Source: an uncultured Pseudomonadota bacterium (GTDB lineage: Bacteria > Myxococcota_A > UBA796 > SXON01). From it: DNA of 64,000 nt. Under the pieces are notes generated by a model. That model was not told where the DNA came from and ran no database searches. It saw only the letters and a program-made list of their open reading frames with translations. A program made the position numbers and the translations under genes. How positions within the stretch are numbered: position 1 is the first letter of the stretch; the number at the start of each line of letters is the position of its first letter. Positions 19,006 through 28,222 of this stretch are shown one piece after another. The stretch lies in NCBI GenBank assembly GCA_903900265.1, contig CAIUMM010000106.1, positions 186,001-250,000 on the forward strand, read 5' to 3'.

Positions 19006-19740
19006 CTACCGTTCAGCCCACCGGCGCCAGGCCTCGGCCTCTTGCTCCGGGCTCCGTCCCTCGCGGTAGGAAAACCCGGCGATGGCCTCCAAGCTGGAGC
19101 GCGCGAGGGCCAGCACATCGGCGTCTTTGTCGGTCAGCGCTTTGACGAGGTAGCGCGCGGCGTCTTTTCCACACGCGGCCTCTGCCCGCACGATCTTCTG
19201 CCGGAACGAGGTGCCGCGGTAGAAGTCCTTTTCGTCGTCCAGCGCGTTGGCGAGATCGGCGAGCGCCGAAGGGTCTTTGAGCTGGATCAACGCGTCGAGC
19301 GCGGCGGCGTGCACCAGCAGCGCGGGGTCGTACAACCCGCGCACCACCTTGCCAGTCAGGCCCTTGTCGCCGCGATCGCCCAACGCCTCCATCACCCCGG
19401 CGCGCACCATCGCGTCTTTGCTCTCGGCCAACGCGACCAGCGCGGCGCGGGCATCATCGGTGGGGTTGGGCCCCAGCGAACGAATCAGCACCCAGCGCTG
19501 CTGCGGGTCGAGATCACTGGCTTTCAGCCTCGCCAAAACCGCGGCGGTAGACTCGGGCGCCATCAACCGCCGGTACGCGGCCTCGCGCGTGGCCGAATCG
19601 AGCGTGGTGTTCGCAGCGGTCGCGGCGTCGGTGATCACCTCGGGAGGCGCGCTGGGGCCCGACGCGAGCGCGGGGCCGGACAGGGTGAGCGCAAGCCCAA
19701 GCAAGAAAATCGAGAGAGTACAGGGGAGCCGGAGGTTCAA
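19006..19740 (-). CDS. Exported HEAT-repeat protein
   Basis: A 244-residue protein with an N-terminal signal peptide (TLSIFLLGLALTLSGPALA) followed by helical repeats. WVLIRSLGPNPTDDARAALVAL, read as two helices, and AALDALIQLKDPSALADLA have the HEAT/PBS-lyase-like spacing. It is probably a periplasmic scaffold. The apparent start is TTG at 19740, overlapping the TGA of the FHA gene (TTGA). No ATG lies near enough to keep the signal peptide, which supports the TTG. Confidence 0.7.
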   Translation of the reverse strand: MNLRLPCTLSIFLLGLALTLSGPALASGPSAPPEVITDAATAANTTLDSATREAAYRRLMAPESTAAVLARLKASDLDPQQRWVLIRSLGPNPTDDARAALVALAESKDAMVRAGVMEALGDRGDKGLTGKVVRGLYDPALLVHAAALDALIQLKDPSALADLANALDDEKDFYRGTSFRQKIVRAEAACGKDAARYLVKALTDKDADVLALARSSLEAIAGFSYREGRSPEQEAEAWRRWAER

Positions 19741-20513
19741 CGCGTCACCTGCAGTTTGAGGATGGTCTTGCCTACGCCGATCGTGTCACCGGTGCGCAGG
19801 CGCCCGACACCGCTGCGTTTGCCGTTGTGGTAGGTGCCGTTGGTGCTGCCGAGATCACGCAGGAAGATCATCTCGCGGCCGAACACCTCGATGACCGAGT
19901 GACGACGCGAGACCTCCCCATCCGACAGCGGGACCTCACCCACGCGGCGCCCGATGTGCACGTTGCCACGGGTCAAGCGGTAGACCTTGCCGGTGTCTTG
20001 CCCCGCGATGACCTCGAGCACCGCGTTCAAGCCAGGCGGCAAGCGCAGCTCTTGTCCGATCACGTCTGCCGGACCCCGAGTCCGCTCGGCGCTGCCGCCC
20101 AGCTCCACGAGCTCCTCGTCCAGAAGCCACGCGAGGTTGGCTTCGCTGGCGCGGCCGGGCTCAGCGAGCGAGGCCGCCGCGGCGGCTTCGGCGTCCTGCG
20201 TCTGCGTGCCGCCTTCAGCGCCGCCGGCGAACAACAGCAAGCGCGTGCTGCCGATGGCGATCTCGTTGCCGGCGCGCAACACCTGCTCGCGGATCAAGCG
20301 ACCGTCGACGGTGGTGCCGTTGGTGCTGCCCAAGTCCTGAATGACAAACTCGCCATTTCGGAAAAAGATGCGGCAGTGTTTGCCCGAGATCAGCGCGTCG
20401 TCGAGCAGCAGGTTTCCGTCGCGACGGCCGATCTGCAGCACCTCGTTCTGAGACAGAGGGATGTTCAACCCCAGCCGGCTGCCCGAGACGATGCGCAGAA
20501 ATGTGCCGGACAT
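19737..20513 (-). CDS. Double FHA-domain protein
   Basis: A 258-residue cytoplasmic protein made of two forkhead-associated domains. The first (about residues 25-95) has IGRRDGNLLLDD, ISGKHCRIFF and LGSTNGTTVDG; the second (about 180-250) has IGRRVGEVPLSD, SRRHSVIEVF and LGSTNGTYHNGKR. Both keep the Gly-Arg, Ser-x-x-His and Asn-Gly residues that contact phosphothreonine, so both should bind. The two are joined by an Ala/Glu-rich linker. Such proteins read Ser/Thr-kinase signalling; no kinase gene is in the window. Its stop overlaps the HEAT-repeat gene. Confidence 0.92.
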   Translation of the reverse strand: MSGTFLRIVSGSRLGLNIPLSQNEVLQIGRRDGNLLLDDALISGKHCRIFFRNGEFVIQDLGSTNGTTVDGRLIREQVLRAGNEIAIGSTRLLLFAGGAEGGTQTQDAEAAAAASLAEPGRASEANLAWLLDEELVELGGSAERTRGPADVIGQELRLPPGLNAVLEVIAGQDTGKVYRLTRGNVHIGRRVGEVPLSDGEVSRRHSVIEVFGREMIFLRDLGSTNGTYHNGKRSGVGRLRTGDTIGVGKTILKLQVTR

Positions 20514-20527
20514 CGCGTCGGTCCTGA

Positions 20528-21517
20528 TCAGGCGGTGTGGCTGCGGACAGCGCGGCGCACGCTTCCGGCGTGGAACTGGTGGTAGCGACCCGCGAGCTCG
20601 CGGCCGAGCACCTCTTCGGCGTAGACGCCGGCGTCCGCGAGCCGATCGAGGTGGACGCCCGTGCGCACGCCCATCGCTTCAAACATCTGCACGAGGTCTT
20701 CCGAGGCGAGGTTTCCCGCAGCCCCCGGCGCGTACGGACAGCCGCCCAAACCCGCCACCGAGGCGTCAAAGGTCGTGATTCCACACTGCAACGCCACCAG
20801 CGCGTTCGCGAGGGCGGTGCCCCGCGTGTCGTGGAAGTGCACGGCGAGCGCGTCGATGGCGATGCCGCGGTCCACGAGCATGCTGATGATCTGCTCGACC
20901 TGCACGGGGTTGGCCATGCCGACGGTGTCGCCCAAGACCAGCTCGTCGCAGCCCGCCGCGAGCAAGCGCTCGGCCAGCGCGAGCGTGGCTTCCGGCGCGA
21001 CATGCCCTTCGTAGGGGCAGCCGAACACCGTCGAGATGTAGGCGCGCACGCGCATCCCTTCGTCTTTCGCGACCGGGATCAGCTCTTCAAGGCCAGCGAG
21101 GCTCTCGCGTACCGTGCGGTTGAGGTTCTTCTTGTTGTGCGTCTCGCTCGCGGACAGCACCGTACCTACGCCGCGCATCCCCGACTGCAGCGCACGCTCC
21201 AAGCCGACGACGTTGGGCACCAAACCCCAGTAGTTGACGTCCGGCAGCTGCGGCAGGAGCGCGACCAGCTCGGCGGCGTCGGCGAGCTGCGGGATCCAGC
21301 GCGGACGTACAAAGCTGGTGACCTCGATGTCCCGCAGGCCCGAAGCCACGAGACGCTCGATGAGCGCTGCTTTCTGGGCGGTGGAGATGATCGCCGTTTC
21401 GTTCTGCAGGCCGTCACGCGGCGAGACCTCGTACACCCGAACCGCAGCCGGCAACGCACCGAGCACCATCGGTGTAGCCCTCAGCGGAGACGGAACCTGG
21501 GGAGGGAGCACTGGCAT
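20528..21517 (-). CDS. Hydroxymethylglutaryl-CoA lyase-like enzyme
   Basis: A 329-residue TIM-barrel enzyme of the HMGL/DRE group. RVYEVSPRDGLQNE near the N-terminus supplies the catalytic Arg-Asp. VHFHDTRG supplies the metal-binding HxH. GLGGCPYAPGAAGN is the lyase signature with its catalytic Cys. HMG-CoA lyase splits 3-hydroxy-3-methylglutaryl-CoA to acetoacetate and acetyl-CoA, the last step of leucine breakdown. No other leucine genes are adjacent, so a related aldol lyase is possible. An in-frame ATG 16 codons on would give a start nearer the usual length. Confidence 0.85.
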   Translation of the reverse strand: MPVLPPQVPSPLRATPMVLGALPAAVRVYEVSPRDGLQNETAIISTAQKAALIERLVASGLRDIEVTSFVRPRWIPQLADAAELVALLPQLPDVNYWGLVPNVVGLERALQSGMRGVGTVLSASETHNKKNLNRTVRESLAGLEELIPVAKDEGMRVRAYISTVFGCPYEGHVAPEATLALAERLLAAGCDELVLGDTVGMANPVQVEQIISMLVDRGIAIDALAVHFHDTRGTALANALVALQCGITTFDASVAGLGGCPYAPGAAGNLASEDLVQMFEAMGVRTGVHLDRLADAGVYAEEVLGRELAGRYHQFHAGSVRRAVRSHTA

Positions 21518-21521
21518 GTGA

Positions 21522-22025
21522 TTACGCTAACACAAGCCGGGGACGAGCAAGCGGCGGACTCCAGAACGAACGCTCGACGCTGCGGTCCGGATCGTCCAGC
21601 ACGCGGGTCGGTCCCTGCAAAAACCCTTCGGAAAGGTAGAGCTGGTGGGCGTTGCGGAAGCGCACGTCGCTCCACAGCTCGGTGCGCGGAAAATCTCCCC
21701 ACGCGCACGCCAGCCGAAAGAGCGCGCGAGCGATACCACCGCGACGCGCGGTCGGGGCGATGTAGAGGCGCTTGAAGATGCGCGCGCCGCCGTGCGGCAG
21801 GATCGCAGCGGTGGCTTGAATGCGACCGGCGCCCTCGATGATCCAGAAGCGGCCCGTGCTGTAGCTGGCGTCCAGATCGATCAGGTCGTCTTCAAACTGC
21901 AAGTCGAACTCCAGACCAAACTCGGTGTAGATGCTCGCGATGTGCGCGGCGACCGCGAGAGAGTCCGCGGCTGCGGTCGCCGGGGTCACGACGCGGAGGT
22001 TCCAACCAGTCGGCAGCGGGATCAC
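21522..22025 (-). CDS. GNAT-family N-acetyltransferase
   Basis: A 167-residue protein beginning at GTG 22025 (IPLPTGWNLRVVTP). It shows a GNAT core: IKRLY-like FKRLYIAPTARRGGIARALF is the acetyl-CoA pyrophosphate-binding segment (Arg-Arg-Gly-Gly-Ile-Ala), followed by ELWSDVRFRNAHQLYLSEGF, the usual fourth motif. The substrate is unknown. The frame is open upstream of the GTG, but that part is proline/arginine-rich and coding-unlike. It lies 4 bp after the HMG-CoA-lyase-like gene's start region and is divergent from the SGNH hydrolase gene. Confidence 0.8.
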   Translation of the reverse strand: MIPLPTGWNLRVVTPATAAADSLAVAAHIASIYTEFGLEFDLQFEDDLIDLDASYSTGRFWIIEGAGRIQATAAILPHGGARIFKRLYIAPTARRGGIARALFRLACAWGDFPRTELWSDVRFRNAHQLYLSEGFLQGPTRVLDDPDRSVERSFWSPPLARPRLVLA

Positions 22026-22134
22026 GGGGGCTCCAGAGGTTCGCCCCTCTACCCCGCCAGCAAGCCCGCCGCGGCCGGCTGGGTCCGGCCGGCGATGCGA
22101 GCACCGGACCACGCCCTCGCATAGGTTGGAGCCC

Positions 22135-22935
22135 ATGAACATCGCCGCGCTCCAAAAACTCCTGCCCAGCGGACGTCCGGATACGCCCGAGGCGTTCCTC
22201 AAGCAAGGACGGCGGCCAGAAACTCGAACCTTGGTGGTCTGTCTTGGGGACAGCATCACCCAAGGACAGGTCAGCGCCAACTACGTCGATGCGCTCACAC
22301 AGCGTTTGGGCCCGAAGGGCTACCAGTTCGTCAACGCCGGCGTCAACGGTGATCTCGCCTTCAACGTCAGCAAGCGCTTGGACGCGGTCATCGCCTGCCG
22401 CCCCGACATCGTGACCCTGCTCGTGGGCACCAACGACATCAACGCCCGCTACGACGCCAGCTGGGAGCAGCGCTACCGCAAGGGTCAAGGGCTGTCCGTG
22501 CCGCCCTCGCTGGAATTCTACATCGAAAACATCGAAGCCATCGTGACGCGCCTCCAAACCGAGACCGACGCCCGCGTCGCGCTCATCGAGGTGCCGATCT
22601 TGGGCGAGGACCTGTCGGGGCGGATGAACGCGCTCGTACGGGACTACAACCAAGCGCTGCACGTGCTCGCCGCTCGCCGCGGGCTCACGTGTCTGCCGCT
22701 CCACGCCCGCCTCATCGAGCTGCTGCCCGCCACGCACCGCCCGCCTCCTTACGCAGGCGACGTCACGGCGATCCTGTGGGCGACGCTCGGATCGATGCTG
22801 CTCCGCCGCTCTTGGGACGAGGTCGCCCGGAGAAACGGCCTGATCGCGCTCACCGACCACATCCACCTCAGCGACCGATCCGCGGCGGTCGTGGCCGAGC
22901 TGATTGGGGCGTTCCTGGAGCGCACGCGAGGGTAG
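22135..22935 (+). CDS. SGNH/GDSL hydrolase
   Basis: A 266-residue esterase/lipase-like protein, ATG 22135. Block I is VVCLGDSIT with nucleophile Ser40, block III is LLVGTNDIN, and block V is LTDHIHLSD with the Asp-x-x-His pair. There is no signal peptide, so it looks cytoplasmic. SGNH enzymes remove acyl groups from sugars, lipids or peptidoglycan. It is on the same strand as the CapC/CapB-type operon and 107 bp before it, so it could be co-transcribed and act on a polymer precursor, but nothing proves the link. Confidence 0.85.
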   Translation: MNIAALQKLLPSGRPDTPEAFLKQGRRPETRTLVVCLGDSITQGQVSANYVDALTQRLGPKGYQFVNAGVNGDLAFNVSKRLDAVIACRPDIVTLLVGTNDINARYDASWEQRYRKGQGLSVPPSLEFYIENIEAIVTRLQTETDARVALIEVPILGEDLSGRMNALVRDYNQALHVLAARRGLTCLPLHARLIELLPATHRPPPYAGDVTAILWATLGSMLLRRSWDEVARRNGLIALTDHIHLSDRSAAVVAELIGAFLERTRG

Positions 22936-23042
22936 CGGCAGCAGGCTGTATTCGGCGGAAGTACGACCTGTCACGAATCCGTCGCTTCGACCCACAACCG
23001 ACACATGCCGCGCCGCCTTCCGATGGTAATTGACGCACACCC

Positions 23043-25880
23043 ATGCTCCACCTGTCCCTGCTCCCAGCGTCCTCCTTGGATCTGTCTGTGCTGGTGGTCA
23101 TTCTGGCCGGTACGCTGGTGCTGTTCTACCTGTGCGAGGTCTTCGGCTGGCCCTTCGGCGGACTGGTGGTGCCCGGCTACCTCGCGTCCGTACTCATCGT
23201 CGCGCCGTCGGCAGCGATCACCGTGTTCGCGGAGGCGCTGCTGACGGTTGCTGCGGTCGCGGTGGTCTCCGATCTGCTCGCCCGCACCGGCGCCTGGACC
23301 CGCTTCTTCGGGAGGGAGCGCTTTCTGCTGATCGTGGTCATGTCGATCCTCGTTCGGCAGTCGGCGGAGGTCTGGCTGTGGCCGTGGGGGTTGCAGTGGG
23401 TCGCGACGCACACCGGCACCGAGCTGCTCCCGATCGGCGACGCGCACTCCGTCGGCCTCGTGCTGGTCCCGCTGACCGCGAACGCGCTGTCGCGCGGGGG
23501 CTTGGGCCGCGGGCTGATCGGCGTGATCGTGCCGACGCTCGTGGCGTGGGTGATCCTCCGGGACCTGCTGCTGCCAGCGACCAACGTCTCGCTCGGCGCG
23601 ATGACGCTGGCGTATCAAGACCCTTCGCTGGACTTCCTGCGCAGCGCGCACGCGTACTTCATCCTCGCGACCGGCGCGTGGGTGGCGTCGCAGCTCAACG
23701 GGACGCTGGCGTGGAGCGCGGGAGGCATCCTCATCCCGACGCTGTTGGGACTGTCGTGGTTTGAGCCCTGGCGGATCGCGGCGACCCTCGCGGAGGCGAT
23801 CGCGCTCGCGATCGTGTACCGCGCCGTCACCAGCCTCCCGGTGATCCGCCACTGGAACGTCGAAGGCGCTCGCAAGCTCGCCGTGCTGGTGGTGCTGTCC
23901 ACCGGGTTCCGGATCGGCATCGCGTGGCTGCATCACGTCGGCTACAACGTGCGCACCGACGATGTGACCGGGCTCGGGTACCTGCTCTCCGCGCTGGTCG
24001 CGCTGAAGATCCTCCAGTACGGGCGCGCCCCCACGGTGCTGCTCCCCGCCGTCGGCACCAGCCTCGCCGCGTTCGTCGGCGGCAGCGCGGCCGCGTGGGT
24101 CGCGGCGCAGGTCATCCCCACGCCGCACATCGAGACCTCCGCTACCGACAGCGCCGCCGAGAACCGCCTCGCGCGCACCCCCGAAGGCGTGCTGCTCGCC
24201 GCCCGAGAGCGCGTGCGCACCGACCCCCAGCGCGCCCCGGCGATCCACCTCCCCGCCGCAGACCTCGCCCGCTTCCGCAGCTTCTGGCACCGCACCGAAG
24301 CCGCGCTCGCCGCAGGCACCGCGCCCACCGCAGACTCAGCGCCCGAGTTCTTGACCATCGGCGCCATCGCCGCGCAGGTCGGCGACCGCCCGTGGGTGCG
24401 GGTCACCGAGGCCGGCGAGCGTCCCGATGAGCTCGCGGGCTGGGGCTCAGCGCTGCTCCGCGTGGGCGGGACCGGGCCGATGCTGCTGTGGTCGGATGCA
24501 TGGTCCCACGTTCCCCGCCCCGACGCGCTGATCCAGCACTGCCTGAGCCTCGACTGCGCGGGCATCTTCGTGGCCGGCGTGCAGGTGCCGGACCGCACCG
24601 ATGACGCCTTGGCCGCGCTGCGCTCCAGCCTGAGCCGGCCAATGCAGGACGTCGCGCCCCAAGCGCCGGCGGCCTTTGTCCCGGAAACGCCTCAAATTTG
24701 GGCGGGAGACCTCGTGGCAGCCGTACTGGACCGCCCCGCAGCGACCTGGAGTCCGACCCGCGACGAGATGAGCTTCCTCGAAGGCACGCTGGTCCCCGCC
24801 TTAGGCGCGTGGGCCGAAGGCAAGCTGCCCTTCGAAGCCATCGTGCCGCTCACCCGCGCGGTCGGCCTCGAAGCCGCGCTCACGCTGGGCTGCGGGGAAG
24901 CGCCGTGCTTGTTGGTGACGCCGACCGTCGCCGGGCCGATCGTCGTTGTGCGCCCCGGAAACGCCGCGGCCGTGCTGGTCGAAGCGCCGCACCCCCACCG
25001 CGAGCTTGGCACCGCGCGCATCGCCCTCGGAGCCTTCGACGCGCTCGGCGCCCGCGCGTTGGTGCTCGACACCTCAGAACCGTTGCTCGCTCCCGAGCCC
25101 GCCGGAGATCCGCTGCACGCCGTACATCTCGGCTGGCACCGCACGTTGGGAGACCCGGCTACGGCCTTGCTCATCCGCGGCCTCGGCCAAGGCGAGCCCG
25201 GCGAGCCGCGTCCGACGGAGCCCGCGGTGGTCGGAACCGGACGCCCGGTCTACGGCGCGCCCCCTGCCGCGCTCGTCGCGCTGTTGGGAAGCGAGCGTTT
25301 GGGCGGCACCTGGCCGTTTCGGTGGGCCGCGTCGGGGCCGGACGAGAAGGGCCTCGTCGGCAACCACCTGCACGCGTTGCAGGCCGACCTCGCGCTCGAA
25401 GGCGTCACGCCGGCGGTGGCGTGGGTGTCCGGCGCAGCGCGGGAGGCGTGGCGCGGTGATCCTCGCGAAGCCCTCTCCGAGTGGCTCGGTGTCGCGGGGC
25501 TCGCGCTCCCCACCCACGCGGCCGCCGACCTCCCCACCGTAGAAGCCGGGGCACTGTCTGCCGCGACCAGCGCGCAGCTGGACGCGCTGGGTGCGCTCGC
25601 CCGACGCGCCGCCCACCAGCACAACCTGAACCTCGTGCGTCGGCTCATCGAGCGCGCGCACAGCGTCGGAGCGACCGTCGAAGCGGGCTGGGACGCCAAC
25701 CGCCAGCTCGCGTGGCTGGGAGTCAACGTCCGGGAAGGCAGCGCGGGCGGCACCCGACGCGCGTGGATCGTGCAGGGCGACGACCGCGAGGTGCGCATCC
25801 GCGCCACCGCCAGCCCCGAACAAGCGCGCGCAGCGCTCGGCTGGATGCCCGCGGATCTGTGGGCGGAGGACAAGCGATGA
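23043..25880 (+). CDS. CapC/PgsC-like membrane protein: two tandem CapC domains plus large soluble tail
   Basis: A 945-residue protein. Residues 15-175 match CapC/PgsC (normally about 150 aa, the membrane partner of poly-gamma-glutamate synthase): GGLVVPGYLAS, then FFGRERFLLIVVMSILVRQ, then LVPLTANALSRGGLG. Residues 205-350 repeat that pattern (GGILIPTLLG; HWNVEGARKLAVLVVLSTGF; LLSALVALKILQYGRAP), an internal duplication. Residues 360-945 are soluble and include VLVEAPHPHRELGTARIA (His650) and an IRGLGQG segment that parallels the lipoprotein two genes downstream. No CapC of this size is known to me. First gene of a five-gene operon; its TGA overlaps the next ATG (ATGA). Confidence 0.8.
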   Translation: MLHLSLLPASSLDLSVLVVILAGTLVLFYLCEVFGWPFGGLVVPGYLASVLIVAPSAAITVFAEALLTVAAVAVVSDLLARTGAWTRFFGRERFLLIVVMSILVRQSAEVWLWPWGLQWVATHTGTELLPIGDAHSVGLVLVPLTANALSRGGLGRGLIGVIVPTLVAWVILRDLLLPATNVSLGAMTLAYQDPSLDFLRSAHAYFILATGAWVASQLNGTLAWSAGGILIPTLLGLSWFEPWRIAATLAEAIALAIVYRAVTSLPVIRHWNVEGARKLAVLVVLSTGFRIGIAWLHHVGYNVRTDDVTGLGYLLSALVALKILQYGRAPTVLLPAVGTSLAAFVGGSAAAWVAAQVIPTPHIETSATDSAAENRLARTPEGVLLAARERVRTDPQRAPAIHLPAADLARFRSFWHRTEAALAAGTAPTADSAPEFLTIGAIAAQVGDRPWVRVTEAGERPDELAGWGSALLRVGGTGPMLLWSDAWSHVPRPDALIQHCLSLDCAGIFVAGVQVPDRTDDALAALRSSLSRPMQDVAPQAPAAFVPETPQIWAGDLVAAVLDRPAATWSPTRDEMSFLEGTLVPALGAWAEGKLPFEAIVPLTRAVGLEAALTLGCGEAPCLLVTPTVAGPIVVVRPGNAAAVLVEAPHPHRELGTARIALGAFDALGARALVLDTSEPLLAPEPAGDPLHAVHLGWHRTLGDPATALLIRGLGQGEPGEPRPTEPAVVGTGRPVYGAPPAALVALLGSERLGGTWPFRWAASGPDEKGLVGNHLHALQADLALEGVTPAVAWVSGAAREAWRGDPREALSEWLGVAGLALPTHAAADLPTVEAGALSAATSAQLDALGALARRAAHQHNLNLVRRLIERAHSVGATVEAGWDANRQLAWLGVNVREGSAGGTRRAWIVQGDDREVRIRATASPEQARAALGWMPADLWAEDKR

Positions 25881-28222
25881 TCCGCGCCTTGCGCTTTGGC
25901 GTGCTGTTCCTGACGCTGGCCGGGTTGGCGGGCGCGGTGGTGCTTGAGAGGCCGGCGTTGAGCGCAGGGGCAGCGCAAGCCGACGCGCGCCGCGTGCTGA
26001 CCTATGACCTGAGCGCCGCAGCGCCGACCTTTCCGCTCTCCGGGGGCGACCGACTGCTGCGGCTCGTCACCAACGCGATCCTGCCGGCGGACGCTGCGGA
26101 CGCCGATGTGCCCTACACCGTGGAGGTCGCGATCGCGCGGCCCGGCGAGCCCGTGGAGACCCGCACGCTCGCCTTAGTCAGCCACCGCACCGGCGCGCGT
26201 AACGCCGGCGTAGACGCTTGCTTCGACCGCGCGCAGACCCCAATCGCCGACTCCCGTCGCGTCGACATCCCGCTTGACCCGCCGGCCCCGCCCGGCACCC
26301 GCGTCACCGTCCGCACCGCCGCGGCTGTCCCCGCGCTGGTGCGCGCGTGGACGCTGCAGCCCCGCGCGAACCCCGAGCGCACCGACCGACTGCTCGCGTT
26401 GTACCCCGAGCTGCGCCGCGACATCGGCGATCCGCTCGGGCTGGTCAATTGGGACCACTTGACCGACGCCGAGCGCAACGCGCTGCACGACGAAGGCTAC
26501 GCACGCCTGGCCGCGTCCGGGCGTCCCGGCGTGGACCACGTGTTCCACGACATGTACGTCCGCGACGTCCCCCCGGTGCGCACCGCGCTGTCCGGCCCCG
26601 CCGTCGATCTGTCACGCCCGACCACGTGGGTAGTGACCGGCCCCGCGCCGGTGCGCCTGCGGGTTTCGGCGCCGCAGGGCTCCCCCGCCACGCACGTCAC
26701 CGCGTGGCGCGAGGACGGCACGATCACGCCGCTCGGAGACTGGGACATTGGAGGGGACGCGCCGGACGTAGACGCGACCTTCGAATTTCCCGCCGGCCAG
26801 CAGGTGTTCGCCGTGCGCGCCGCGGACGCTACGCCCTTGCAGGTCGAGGTCGACGCGCCCGAAGAGCTGCCCGCCGCGACCCTCCACTTGCACGCCGCGG
26901 CGATCGGCGCCGATACCGTCGCGATCCTCGACGCCGAGCAGCCAGCCGGAGCTGGCGCACGCACCGTCGAGATCGAGGCGTGGGCGACGACCGACGCCGA
27001 TCCCAAGCTCACCCTGCAGACGATCTCCGCGTCCGGCACCCGCACCGACACGGTGCCGCTGACGCTGCCCGCCAACGACTACGACAGCTGGCGCGACGAG
27101 GCCGGCGCGATTCACGCCCTCCGCGGGCCGATTCGCGTTCGCTTGCTCGTGCCGGCCGACGCGCGCGAGGTGCACGTCGGCAGCGACGTCGCCGCCTTGG
27201 TGCGCTTCCGCGTCCCGTTCCACGACGCGCCCGAAGACGACCCGCAGCCTCCGACGCTGCGCGCCGTAGGCCTCTCCACCGATCCGGCGCAGCGCAGCTG
27301 GGTACGGCCGATCCGCCCGACGGAGGAGGTCGAGATCCTCGTCCAACCTCGGCTGGAGCCGCTCCCGCTGCCCACTCCTACGCCGCCGACCTGGTTGGCG
27401 GCGTCGTTGGACGTGCTGGGGCTCGCCGAGCGCTTGTCGGTGCTGGAGCCCATTCGAGGGCCAGCGATCGGTCGCTTCTTGACCGAGGTGGCCGCGGGCA
27501 CGCCCCTGCGCGTGCACACGAGCGCCGCCGGCACCACGCACGCGCGCTGGAGCTATGAGGTCGATGACACCGCCGCGCTCGGGGCCTCCGTCCCGCTGAC
27601 CGTCGACGGCTCGGACACCGCGACGCTCCGGCTCGCGACGCGCCGGGGCACGCTGCGCTTGCCGGCCCTGTCCCCCGGGGATCACGTGCTCGAAGCGCGC
27701 CCGCCCAAGGGTGCGCGGATGTTCGTGAACCTGCCGGCGGCGGCGGGGCAGAACGCCCCGGCGTACCGCAGCCGCACGGTCTGGCGCATCGGCACGGCCC
27801 CGGTGCGCATCACCGTGAACCTCCGCGGCGCCGGCCCGCGCGGGCTCAACATCGTGGCGTATGACCCCGCGACGGGCGAGCGCCCCGCCGTGCGCTGGAC
27901 CGCCACGCTGGACGGAGGCGCACCACGCCGGCGCACCCAAGGCGTGTACACCCGCTCGACCCCCGCGCGCCGCACGTGGACCCTGCCTGCGGCGGCGCAC
28001 CCGGAGCCCGCGGTGCGCGTCGATGGCGAGCGCGCCGCGATCGGTCGCCCGCGCACCGTCAGCTTTCCGCTCGGGGATGACCTGACCCCCGGCGCGCACG
28101 TCATCGAGATTCGAGCGGACCAACCGATGAACCTACGCTTCTTTGTCGTAGAGCCGCCCGGCTCCCATGTAGACGAAGCGGTATTTACCCTCGAAAGTTC
28201 AGACTCCGGAGCCGAGGAATGA
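25877..28222 (+). CDS. Large exported beta-rich protein of the CapC/CapB operon
   Basis: A 781-residue protein from ATG 25877, overlapping the CapC-like stop by 4 bp. The N-terminus is a signal peptide or anchor (ALRFGVLFLTLAGLAGAVVL). The rest is long, Pro/Arg/Asp-rich, low in lysine and without hydrophobic segments. It appears to be several beta-sandwich domains; phrases such as TWVVTGPAPVRLRVSAP and SFPLGDDLTPGAHVIEIRAD look like Ig-like strands. I do not recognise a family. Its position between synthase parts suggests a periplasmic scaffold or polymer-handling component. Confidence 0.7.
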   Translation: MIRALRFGVLFLTLAGLAGAVVLERPALSAGAAQADARRVLTYDLSAAAPTFPLSGGDRLLRLVTNAILPADAADADVPYTVEVAIARPGEPVETRTLALVSHRTGARNAGVDACFDRAQTPIADSRRVDIPLDPPAPPGTRVTVRTAAAVPALVRAWTLQPRANPERTDRLLALYPELRRDIGDPLGLVNWDHLTDAERNALHDEGYARLAASGRPGVDHVFHDMYVRDVPPVRTALSGPAVDLSRPTTWVVTGPAPVRLRVSAPQGSPATHVTAWREDGTITPLGDWDIGGDAPDVDATFEFPAGQQVFAVRAADATPLQVEVDAPEELPAATLHLHAAAIGADTVAILDAEQPAGAGARTVEIEAWATTDADPKLTLQTISASGTRTDTVPLTLPANDYDSWRDEAGAIHALRGPIRVRLLVPADAREVHVGSDVAALVRFRVPFHDAPEDDPQPPTLRAVGLSTDPAQRSWVRPIRPTEEVEILVQPRLEPLPLPTPTPPTWLAASLDVLGLAERLSVLEPIRGPAIGRFLTEVAAGTPLRVHTSAAGTTHARWSYEVDDTAALGASVPLTVDGSDTATLRLATRRGTLRLPALSPGDHVLEARPPKGARMFVNLPAAAGQNAPAYRSRTVWRIGTAPVRITVNLRGAGPRGLNIVAYDPATGERPAVRWTATLDGGAPRRRTQGVYTRSTPARRTWTLPAAAHPEPAVRVDGERAAIGRPRTVSFPLGDDLTPGAHVIEIRADQPMNLRFFVVEPPGSHVDEAVFTLESSDSGAEE

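Noticed and set aside
26612..28123. A 503-codon minus-strand frame inside the 781-aa protein gene
   Set aside because: Its composition is that of a shadow, with no domain, signal peptide or ribosome site; the plus-strand frame has coupled start and stop.
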